Part shown: positions 32,447 through 40,263 of the stretch, in pieces
Position numbering within the stretch: the first letter of the stretch is position 1
How the letters are laid out: every line of letters starts with the position of its first letter
From: Actinoallomurus spadix
GTDB lineage: Bacteria; Actinomycetota; Actinomycetes; Streptosporangiales; Streptosporangiaceae
Assembly (NCBI RefSeq): GCF_024055725.1
Contig: NZ_JAMXMX010000011.1
Location: 186,001 to 250,000 of the forward strand
Direction of reading: 5' to 3'
DNA: 64,000 bases
Made by a program: the position numbers and the translations under genes
Notes under the pieces: generated by a model
Seen by the model: the letters and a program-made list of their open reading frames with translations, nothing else
The model's database searches: none
Told to the model about the DNA's origin: nothing

Positions 32447-35400
32447 CTAGGCGATCACGGCCTGCGCGTACGGGACCAGGGTGACCGGGCCGAGGAGCCC
32501 GTACGCCTGGCGCGACGCGACGCCGTAGACCGCCGGGTCGGAGACCCGCAGCCGGTTGTTCAGGGTCGTCGCGACCTCCACCGTGATGGTGTTGGTCCCG
32601 GCCCGCAGGTACGGGCCGGCGTCGATGACCGGGTTGATCTGGTCGACGGGCGGCAGCGCACGGCCGTTGACCGTGACCCGGCAGGTGTCGAAGACCTGGC
32701 CGAGCCGAAGGTACGCGCCGTACGCGCCGGTCCAGGGCCGGGGCAGCTCGACGGTGGTGGTGTAGCGGCCGATGCCGGAGACGTCCGCCAGTTCGGGGAT
32801 GTTGGGCCAGGGCTGTAGCGCGTCCAGCGTCAGCCGGTGCAGGACCGTCGTGGTCTCGGTCGCCGACGCGCCGGGCTGCATGTCCTCGACCTCCAGCCGC
32901 CAGCTCGCCGGGGTGATCGGCGCCGGGACGTCCGGAATCTCCGTTCGTACCTTCGTGCCGGTCGACAGGGTGGTGGCGTAGGTGCCGCCCTTCGTCGCGC
33001 GCGCCATCAGCCTGCCGTCGGCGAGCACGACCTCGGCGGCCTCGGTGGCGATGGCGTGCGTCCGGCCGGGCGCGTCGCCGAGGCTGCCGGGGCTCGCCAG
33101 CGCGACGATCATGACCTCGCCGGGCTGCAGGGCGACCCGCAGGGTGACCTTGTCGCCGTCCTCGGTGTAGAGGGCGACGCGCCGTACCTCACCGGACCAG
33201 GGGTCGAGGAGGTAGGGCACCGCGTTCTTGTGGTTGCGGGTGAAGGACACCTGGTGGTCGATCGCGGCGACCGGCGGCTTGACGGTCTCGGCGTGCTTGC
33301 CGTTGCAAAGGTAGTAGTAGTCGACGTTGTCCTTGTCGTCGTACCGGTGGAAGTTCAGCAGCGTCGAGCCCTGCGCGTACGACACGTCCGGCGTGACGCC
33401 GAGGGCGGCGAGCGCGGCCGGGACGTCGGCCGTGGCGGCGACGGCCTTGACCTTCGGCTGCTTGAGCAGGTCGGCCACGACCGACCGCAGCCGGGCGTTC
33501 TCGGCGTCGGACCCCACCCCCGGCACGACCGGCGCGGACCAGTCACCGAGCAGCACGATCGGCAGGCCCGCCCTCGTGAACCTCAGCAGCTTCTCGGCGA
33601 CGCCGAGCTGCAGCGTGCAGTCCATGCTGGAGAAGTGGTCGCCCTCGATGAACACGGCCTTGTACCGCGGGCCGTCGGGGGCGAGCCGGCCGCTGTGGAC
33701 GTCGGCGTTCGGCAGGTCCAGCAGCGGCGCGCTGATGAACTGGTGGTTCCAGCCCAGCGTGATGCCGGTGGCGGTGAACCAGGACACGCCGATGCCGGTC
33801 TTGGAGTACCCGGTCTGCCGGAAGACCGCCACGTCGACGCGCGGGGTGCCGGTCTGCAGCACCTGGTGGACGCGGCTGAGGTAACCGGAGATGTCCTTGA
33901 CGTGCCGCCAGGTGGGCTGGCGCGGCCCCCACGACTCGGCGTACCCGATCGACCCGCTGTACGGGGTGAAGGCGGCGTAACCGGGCCACTTCACGCCCGG
34001 CGCTGTGGCGTAGGAGAAGCCGTGGATGACGCTGCGGTTCAGCCCGGCGGCGTACGCGCCACCGACGGTGAGCAGGAACTTTTTCCACGTCGTGTTGTAC
34101 GCGCCGCCCTGGTAGGCGCCCATCTCGCCGGACAGGACCGTGCGGCCGGCCATGTCGCGGCCGCCCGCCAGGGTCCGCCAGTCGTCGAGGTTGTGGAACC
34201 CGATCGACTCGCCCTCCGGCACGTCGAGGATCGCGGCCGAGGCGATGGCGTCGGTCTGCGCGCCGTACGGCTGGCAGCGGAACTTCAGGCCGATCGAGTG
34301 GGCCCAGTCCTGGAGCGCCGTGATGTGATTCTCGTTGAACAGCTGGGAGACGACGTCCCAGTAGTCGTAGCGGATGCGCCGGGTCAGCGCGGCCTCGTAC
34401 GCGTAGAGCTGGTTGCCGTTGTCCTGCGTGATCGCGGGCAGGTACGGCAGCACCGAGTAGCCCTTTCGCTGCTCGAATTCCCTGGGCAGGTCCGGGGTCC
34501 ACATCAGCGCCTTGGTCTCGATCTCGATCGAGTCCTCGAACAGCGTGGCGCCCGCCCGCTCGATCAGCCTGCGCACCGACGGGGTGAGGATGTGCTCCTC
34601 CCAGTAGCCGGTCACGGCCTTGGTGCCGGCGGCGCTGAAGTGGTCGACGACGTACGCCGCCGGGACGGTGTGCGGGCCGGACTCCGGCGTCTGTGCCGAG
34701 CCCCGCTCCCAGTGGCTGATGATCACCCAGGAGCCGCCGGACGGCGCGGTCCAGGACAGCCGCCCGTCGGCGACCTGCCCGGTGAGGTCCTGGACCGAGG
34801 CCAGGTCCAGGCCGGTCTCCTTGCGGGTGGAGTTGGCCGTGTTCACCCGCGCGGCCTGCACGAGGAAGAGCCTCTGCGTCTTCGCCGCGGAGGACGGCGC
34901 CCGGCTCGGCGCCGGCACCGGGCCGTCGTAGGTCGCGCCGGCCGCGACGGTCACCGAACCGTACGCCAGCTCCTTGACCGCCGCGGGGTCGTCCGGCGTG
35001 ATCGTGGGCACGGCTGCGGGCCAGGACGGGCCGATCGTGAGGTCGATCGTCACGCCGCGCCGCTGCGCCTGGTCCAGGGCCGCCTCGACGGCGGCGACCC
35101 ACGCGGGGGTTCCCCAGCCGTGCCCGGCCGGGTCGAGGACCGACTTGTCGGAGACGCTGTGGTGGACGGCGGCGATCTCCGCCCCGCCGAAGCCTGCGTC
35201 GGCGATCTGGTCGACCTCGCGGCGGATCTCGTCGGGGTCGACGTCGCCGTCCGGCCACCACCAGCGGAACTTCGGCGCCACGGCCGCGTCGGGCCGGGCG
35301 AACCTCCCGGCCGTTCCGGAGTCCGCGGCGCGGGCGACGGCCTCATCGAGAGGCGAGCCCCAGGCGAGGGCCGCGCCCGCGGCGACGGTGCCGGCCGTCA

Positions 35401-35449
35401 GGAGGAAGCCGCGGCGGCTGAACCCGCCGGCCGGCGATTCGGTCTTCAT
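32447..35449 (-). CDS. Tat-exported GH106-like alpha-L-rhamnosidase
   Basis: A 1000-aa protein with a twin-arginine signal (FSRRGFLLTAGTVAAGAAL), so it is exported folded. The first domain begins FRWWWPDGDVDPDEIRREVD and continues with FGGAEIA, which is the TIM-barrel start typical of GH106 and related glycosyl hydrolases. A long barrel (to about 700) and C-terminal galactose-binding-like beta domains (WPNIPELADVSGIGRYTT, LRLGQVFDTCRVTVNG) follow. GH106 enzymes cleave rhamnose from rhamnogalacturonan or flavonoid glycosides. The start has AAAAGGATTC upstream, closely like that of rhaS. Its membership of the rhamnose cluster supports the call. Confidence 0.82.
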   Translation of the reverse strand: MKTESPAGGFSRRGFLLTAGTVAAGAALAWGSPLDEAVARAADSGTAGRFARPDAAVAPKFRWWWPDGDVDPDEIRREVDQIADAGFGGAEIAAVHHSVSDKSVLDPAGHGWGTPAWVAAVEAALDQAQRRGVTIDLTIGPSWPAAVPTITPDDPAAVKELAYGSVTVAAGATYDGPVPAPSRAPSSAAKTQRLFLVQAARVNTANSTRKETGLDLASVQDLTGQVADGRLSWTAPSGGSWVIISHWERGSAQTPESGPHTVPAAYVVDHFSAAGTKAVTGYWEEHILTPSVRRLIERAGATLFEDSIEIETKALMWTPDLPREFEQRKGYSVLPYLPAITQDNGNQLYAYEAALTRRIRYDYWDVVSQLFNENHITALQDWAHSIGLKFRCQPYGAQTDAIASAAILDVPEGESIGFHNLDDWRTLAGGRDMAGRTVLSGEMGAYQGGAYNTTWKKFLLTVGGAYAAGLNRSVIHGFSYATAPGVKWPGYAAFTPYSGSIGYAESWGPRQPTWRHVKDISGYLSRVHQVLQTGTPRVDVAVFRQTGYSKTGIGVSWFTATGITLGWNHQFISAPLLDLPNADVHSGRLAPDGPRYKAVFIEGDHFSSMDCTLQLGVAEKLLRFTRAGLPIVLLGDWSAPVVPGVGSDAENARLRSVVADLLKQPKVKAVAATADVPAALAALGVTPDVSYAQGSTLLNFHRYDDKDNVDYYYLCNGKHAETVKPPVAAIDHQVSFTRNHKNAVPYLLDPWSGEVRRVALYTEDGDKVTLRVALQPGEVMIVALASPGSLGDAPGRTHAIATEAAEVVLADGRLMARATKGGTYATTLSTGTKVRTEIPDVPAPITPASWRLEVEDMQPGASATETTTVLHRLTLDALQPWPNIPELADVSGIGRYTTTVELPRPWTGAYGAYLRLGQVFDTCRVTVNGRALPPVDQINPVIDAGPYLRAGTNTITVEVATTLNNRLRVSDPAVYGVASRQAYGLLGPVTLVPYAQAVIA

Positions 35450-35497
35450 GGTGAATCCTTTTGGTGCTGCAGGGGTTGTGCGTAGGGGGTCACCGTT

Positions 35498-36904
35498 TCA
35501 GGGGCGTACGTGGATCAGCTCGGCCTCCATCAGGTCCGCGAGGGCGCGCAGGTCGGCGAGCCGGTGGCCGGTGCCGAGGGCCCAGTGGTGCGAGATGCCG
35601 GTGGCGCTCCAGGCGTCGGTCCACTCCCCCGGGTCGCAGCCGAAGTCGACGCGCGAGGTCGTGTTGCCGATCTGCAGGAGCGGCCCGTCCACGACCGCGC
35701 CCTCGGAGACGACGAACGCGAACCGGCCGTCGCGGCCCTGGCGCAGGCCGAACGCCGTCACCGGGCCGTGCTTGACGTCGAACTCGACGGACACGCCCCA
35801 GCCGCGCTTGCCGTGGTAGACGCCGAGCCCGCGCAGCAGCGGCCGGGAGTCGCTGATGGCCAGGTGCGCCGGGCCGTCGTGCCCCATCTCGACGTGGCCG
35901 CGCTGGAAGTCCAGCGCCTGCAGCTCGGTGAAGGAGCCGCCCGCGCCGAGCCGGTCCATGATCAGCATCGCGAGGGACGTGCGCAGCTCGTACTCGCCGA
36001 CGGCCGGGACACCGCGCGCGGTCAGCAGCGACGCGCCGAGGATCATGCCCGCCCCGAGGCGCTCGTGGACCTCGCCGTCCAGGCCCCGGTGGTAGTAGGC
36101 GAGGCTGTCGAGCTCGAAGTCCTCGACGAGCCGGTCGAGACCGACCGCGACCCGCGCGGCCCAGGAGAAGTCCTCGTCGTTGACCGAGTCGGCCAGCTCG
36201 AAGACCTCCTCGGCCTCCTTCTTCTTGGCCTCCGCCTCGACGCCGGTGACCTTCTCGACCCGGACCCGCAGGTCGTCGAACTCCACGACCTCCATGTGGC
36301 CGCCGAAGTTCGCGGGGACGAGGGTCAGGTCGGTGGAGACGTCGAGCATGCCCGGGTACAGGTGGCCCATGAGCCCGTGCCGGCCCCGGCGCAGCGCCGC
36401 GCGTACGCCCGCGGCCCGCACCCAGCGGCCGATCCTCGCCCAGGCCCGCTCGTCCTCGACGTACCCCGACACCGAGCGGAACGGGATGCCGCAGCGCAGG
36501 AAGGCGTTGGCCATCTCCGGCAGCGGGCAGGCGCCGCAGTAGGCCAGCCACTGGCCGGTGTCGAAGGTCGCGTGCTCCATCGACTCGGTCGGCTGCAGGT
36601 TGATCAGCAGGACGGGCGCGCCGCTGCGCTGGGCGATCGGCACGAGCATCGTCGCGGTCATGTAGGTCGTGAGGAACCCGACGATGAGGTCGCAGTCCGC
36701 GACCCGCAGCCTCTCCGCGGCGGCGGCGCCCTCCTGCGCGTCGGAGATGAAGCCGACGTCCACGACGTCCGCCCCGAGCGCGCGCATGCGTTCCGAGACG
36801 CGCTCGGCGGACCGCTTCAGCTGCGGCAGCAGTTCCGGGAACTGCGGCCAGTACGCGCCGAGCCCGCCCGCGACCAGTCCCACCCGGACCTTCGTGTCGG
36901 TCAT
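35498..36904 (-). CDS. L-fucose/L-arabinose isomerase-family protein
   Basis: A 468-aa cytoplasmic sugar isomerase homologue. The N-terminus (KVRVGLVAGGLGAYWPQFPE) and TFDTGQWLAYCGACPLPEM are typical of the fucose/arabinose isomerase fold. Likely metal ligands are the glutamate in AVGEYELRT and the histidines in EMGHDGPAH and SHHWALGTGH. No signal peptide is present, although it lies among exported glycosidases. True rhamnose isomerase is encoded separately at 45131, so this enzyme probably acts on another sugar freed with rhamnose (L-arabinose, L-fucose or a related aldose), or is a divergent member. ATG chosen with AAGGAGAAGG upstream. Confidence 0.75.
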   Translation of the reverse strand: MTDTKVRVGLVAGGLGAYWPQFPELLPQLKRSAERVSERMRALGADVVDVGFISDAQEGAAAAERLRVADCDLIVGFLTTYMTATMLVPIAQRSGAPVLLINLQPTESMEHATFDTGQWLAYCGACPLPEMANAFLRCGIPFRSVSGYVEDERAWARIGRWVRAAGVRAALRRGRHGLMGHLYPGMLDVSTDLTLVPANFGGHMEVVEFDDLRVRVEKVTGVEAEAKKKEAEEVFELADSVNDEDFSWAARVAVGLDRLVEDFELDSLAYYHRGLDGEVHERLGAGMILGASLLTARGVPAVGEYELRTSLAMLIMDRLGAGGSFTELQALDFQRGHVEMGHDGPAHLAISDSRPLLRGLGVYHGKRGWGVSVEFDVKHGPVTAFGLRQGRDGRFAFVVSEGAVVDGPLLQIGNTTSRVDFGCDPGEWTDAWSATGISHHWALGTGHRLADLRALADLMEAELIHVRP

Positions 36905-36925
36905 CTTCCTTCTCCTTCTTCGTGA

Positions 36926-36966
36926 GGCGGCGGGCCCGCGGTGGCCGGTTCCGCGGGCCCGCCGCC
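36926..36966. terminator. Strong intercistronic hairpin
   Basis: A perfect 16-bp stem (GGCGGCGGGCCCGCGG) with a 9-nt loop between the end of the large rhamnosidase (36976) and the isomerase ribosome site. It may terminate or protect the upstream message. Confidence 0.7.
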
Positions 36967-36975
36967 GGTCTTCAC

Positions 36976-39900
36976 TCAGCCGCGGCCGTCGAAGTGCCAG
37001 CGGCCGGAGCCGACGTCGAACACGGCGTAGCCGTCCTGGAAGCGGACGGGCTTCGCGCCGTCCGCGGCGACCTCGCTCGCGTCCTTGGCCGGCACCCACA
37101 CCTCGGCGGTGGTGTTCACCGGCACGGTGACGTCGAGGGAGAAGCGGTTCCCCGTACGCCGCCACGCGGTGGCGATGTCGCCGTAGGCGGAGCGGTAGGT
37201 CGCCGACGCGGAGGTCAGCGACCCGCCGGGACGCGGGCGGATGACCGTCTTCCGGTAGCCGGGCGCGGCCGGGGTGATACCGCCGATGTTCTGGTACATC
37301 CAGTCGCCGACCGCGCCGAGCCCGTAGTGGTTGAAGGAGTTCATCCCCGGGTCGTTGAAGGTGCCGTCGGGCCTGATGCCGTCCCAGCGCTCCCAGATCG
37401 TGGTCGCGCCGTTCTCGATCTCATAGCCCCACGAGGGGAAGGTCTTCTGGCCGAGGATGCGGTACGCCACGTCCGTGTGCCCGGTCGCGGTCAGCACCGG
37501 CAGCAGCGGGCCGGTCCCGAGGAACCCGGTGGTCAGGTGACCGTCGTGGGCCTCGATGTTCGCGACCAGCCGGTCCGCGGCCGGGCCGACCTGCGCGTCC
37601 GGCAGCAGGCCGTAGGCGAGCGCCAGCGCGTACGAGGTCTGGCTGCCGTTGCCGACGGTGCCGTCCGGCTTCACGAACCTGGCGTCGAACGCGTCCTTTA
37701 TCCGGCGCAGCAGGGCCCGGTAGGACGCCGCGCCGGCGGTGTCTCCGACGGCGTCCGCCATCTGCGCCATGAGGTCGGTGGAGTGCGCGAAGTAGGCGGT
37801 GCCGATGAGGTCTCTCGGGGTGTCGTCGTTCACGTTCAGCCAGTCGCCGTAGCCCTCGTCGGGCCGGATCAGGCCGTTGCTGTGGCTCTCCAGGTAGGAG
37901 ATCCACTTCTTCATGGCGTCGTAGTGGTCCGAGACGACCCGCAGGTCGCCGTACCGCTGCCACAGCGTGTACGGGACGACGACGCCCGCGTCACCCCAGG
38001 CCGCCGTGCCGGTGCCGGTGTTGCCGACGTCGGGCGCGACGTTCGGGAACGACCCGTCGGAGTGCTGCGCGTCGGTCAGGTCCGTGGCGTACTTGGCCAG
38101 GAACGTGTCCGCGTCCATGTTGAAGGTGGACGTGGGCGCGAACGCGGCGATGTCGCCGGTCCAGCCCAGGCGCTCGTCGCGCTGCGGGCAGTCGGTGGGG
38201 ATGCTGAAGAAGTTGCCCCGCTGGCCCCACACGATGTTGTGCTGGATCTGGTTCACCAGCGGGTCGGAGGTGGTCAGCGTGCCGGCCTGCGGCGCGTCGG
38301 CGTTCGCGACGACGCCCGCGATCGCGTCCAGGCCGGGCTTGCCGGGGTAGCCGGTGACCTCGACGTACCGGTAGCCGCGGTAGGTGAAGCGCGGCTCGTA
38401 GGTCTCGGTGCCGCCGCCCTTGAGGGTGTAGCGGTCGGTGTCGGCGGCTTTCCGCAGGTTCGTGGTGTAGAGCGTGCCGTCGGGGTTCAGCACCTCGCCG
38501 TTACGGATCGTCACCGTGGTGCCGGCCGGGCCGGAGACGGTGAGCCGGTTCCAGCCGACCATGTTCTGGCCCAGGTCGAAGATGTACGTGCCGGGCTTCG
38601 GCTCGGTCATCTTCTTCGGGTGCAGCACCGTCTGGACGCGGACGGGCGGGGCGGACTGCGCGACCAGGTTCGCCTTGACACCGGTGCCGGTCTCGGCCGG
38701 CTGCCAGGAGGAGTCGTCGAAGCCGGGACGGTCCCAGCCGGCCTGCTCGTCGCGGGCGTCGTAGGTCTCCCCCATGTAGATGTCGGAGGCCGCGATCGGG
38801 CTGGGCGCGGTCTTCCACGACCCGTCCGTGCCGACGGTCTGGGAGGTGCCGTCGGCGTAGTCGATCCGCAGCTGCCCGAGGAACCAGGGCCGCTTGCCGT
38901 ACACGTGCGTGCCCGCGAAGCCGATGTTGCCGGAGTACCAGCCGTCGCCGAGCAGCGCGCCGATCGCGTTGTTCCCGCGCCGCAGGAGCGAGGTGACGTC
39001 GTACGTCTGGTACTGCACGCGCTTGGTGTAGTCGGTCCAGCCCGGGTTGAAGTGATCGTCGCCGACGCGGCGGCCGTTGAGACGGGCCTCGTAGAGGCCG
39101 AGCGCGCTGACGTACAGGCGGGCGGCGGCGACGCGTTTGGTCACCGTGAAGCCGCGCCGCAGGTACGGGACGGGCTGTGACGGCTCGATGACCTGGCTGC
39201 CCCACGGTCCCTGGCCGTAGGCGGCGGTGTCCCTGGCGGCGGGCCAGGAGGAGTCGTCGAAGCCGGGCTGCTCCCAGCCGTCCGCGGCGTCCTTGGCCGC
39301 CTTGAACGACCCGTCGGTGATGACGTCGACCGGGCCGGCGCCGGAGCGTTCGACGTGCAGGCGGCCGATCAGCCCCGCGGGGCTCTCGGTGGTGTTGACC
39401 GCCGCGATCGCGATCGTGTTGATCCCGGGGCGCAGCGCCTTGGTGACGTCGGCGAGCTGCCCCTGCTTCCAGGAGTCGGCGACCTGGGGCGAGGCGGCGA
39501 TCCGGGTTCCGTTGACGTACAGCGTGAAGCCGTCGTCGGCGGTGAGGGTGAACAGGGCGCGGGTGATCGCCCCGCTGCCGAGGTCGACGGTCCGGCGGAA
39601 GTAGCGGGTCGACGCGGGTTCACCGGCGGCCGGGTCCCCTTCGGGGTACCAGATCCAGTGCGCGCCCGACAGGCTCGGCGTGGTGGCCGATCCGCCGATC
39701 CACGAGGCCGACCAGTCCCCGGCGGACAGGCCCGTCTCGAAGTAGGCGACCTTGCTCCAGGCCGAGGCCCTGCCCTGGGCGTCCCAGACGCGGACGCGCC
39801 AGTAGTAGCGGTGGGCCGGCGCGAGCGCGGGGCCGCCGTAGGCGACGTCGACGGACTGCGGGCTCTTGACGCGCCCGCTCTCCCAGACGTCGGCCGCGCG

Positions 39901-40161
39901 CGGCTTCGAGCCGACGGCGACCTCGTACGCGGTCTGCGACTGGCCGCGAGCGGCCGAGTCCAGCCGCCAGCCGAGGCGCGGCGTGGCGGCGTCGATCCCG
40001 ATGGGGTCGGTCCCGCGCTCCGTCGTCGTCGCCGTCACCCGTACGGGCGTGGACGCGGCGAAGGCGGGGGCGGCGCCCGTCACGGTGCCGGTCACGAGCG
40101 TGGCGGACACGGTGGCGAGGACGGACAACGGTAGGCGGGTGGACCTTGATATGAGTCGCAT
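36976..40161 (-). CDS. Secreted GH78 alpha-L-rhamnosidase, full length
   Basis: A 1061-aa enzyme with a Sec signal peptide (STRLPLSVLATVSATLVTG, cleavage near AFA). Domain order follows classical bacterial GH78: a fibronectin-like start (RLGWRLDSAARGQSQTAYEV), two jelly-roll carbohydrate-binding domains (RYFRRTVDLG, LYVNGTRI; then ARLYVSALGLYEARLNGRRV), the catalytic (alpha/alpha)6 barrel with DCPQRDERLGWTGD near residue 655, and a C-terminal beta domain (SFNHYGLGAVGDWMY, IRPRPGG). The acidic residues in the DCPQRDER and later GWxxE-like regions act as general acid and base. It inverts on hydrolysis and frees L-rhamnose for the importer. Confidence 0.92.
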   Translation of the reverse strand: MRLISRSTRLPLSVLATVSATLVTGTVTGAAPAFAASTPVRVTATTTERGTDPIGIDAATPRLGWRLDSAARGQSQTAYEVAVGSKPRAADVWESGRVKSPQSVDVAYGGPALAPAHRYYWRVRVWDAQGRASAWSKVAYFETGLSAGDWSASWIGGSATTPSLSGAHWIWYPEGDPAAGEPASTRYFRRTVDLGSGAITRALFTLTADDGFTLYVNGTRIAASPQVADSWKQGQLADVTKALRPGINTIAIAAVNTTESPAGLIGRLHVERSGAGPVDVITDGSFKAAKDAADGWEQPGFDDSSWPAARDTAAYGQGPWGSQVIEPSQPVPYLRRGFTVTKRVAAARLYVSALGLYEARLNGRRVGDDHFNPGWTDYTKRVQYQTYDVTSLLRRGNNAIGALLGDGWYSGNIGFAGTHVYGKRPWFLGQLRIDYADGTSQTVGTDGSWKTAPSPIAASDIYMGETYDARDEQAGWDRPGFDDSSWQPAETGTGVKANLVAQSAPPVRVQTVLHPKKMTEPKPGTYIFDLGQNMVGWNRLTVSGPAGTTVTIRNGEVLNPDGTLYTTNLRKAADTDRYTLKGGGTETYEPRFTYRGYRYVEVTGYPGKPGLDAIAGVVANADAPQAGTLTTSDPLVNQIQHNIVWGQRGNFFSIPTDCPQRDERLGWTGDIAAFAPTSTFNMDADTFLAKYATDLTDAQHSDGSFPNVAPDVGNTGTGTAAWGDAGVVVPYTLWQRYGDLRVVSDHYDAMKKWISYLESHSNGLIRPDEGYGDWLNVNDDTPRDLIGTAYFAHSTDLMAQMADAVGDTAGAASYRALLRRIKDAFDARFVKPDGTVGNGSQTSYALALAYGLLPDAQVGPAADRLVANIEAHDGHLTTGFLGTGPLLPVLTATGHTDVAYRILGQKTFPSWGYEIENGATTIWERWDGIRPDGTFNDPGMNSFNHYGLGAVGDWMYQNIGGITPAAPGYRKTVIRPRPGGSLTSASATYRSAYGDIATAWRRTGNRFSLDVTVPVNTTAEVWVPAKDASEVAADGAKPVRFQDGYAVFDVGSGRWHFDGRG

Positions 40162-40207
40162 TCTTCGGGTTCCCTTTCTGGGATCCGGCGGATGACACTC
40201 CCCGATG

Positions 40208-40236
40208 CGGCGGGCGGCCGGGGCCGCCGCCCGCCG
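40208..40236. terminator. Intercistronic hairpin
   Basis: A perfect 11-bp stem (CGGCGGGCGGC with its complement) and 7-nt loop, between the rhamnosidase at 40264-42858 and the one at 36976-40161. Confidence 0.65.
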
Positions 40237-40263
40237 TGGTCTCTCAGGTACGGGCGTCCCGGG

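Noticed and set aside
30306-32450. 714-codon plus-strand frame
   Set aside because: Antisense shadow of the GH78-like gene at 30270-32321; no motifs, biased composition.
32837-35485. Long open frame of 882 codons on the plus strand
   Set aside because: It is antisense to the GH106-like gene, which has a Tat signal and domain motifs. The translation is Arg/Asp/Val-rich low-complexity text of the kind high-GC third positions create.
36922-39180. 752-codon plus-strand frame
   Set aside because: Antisense to the well-supported GH78 enzyme; no recognisable protein features.
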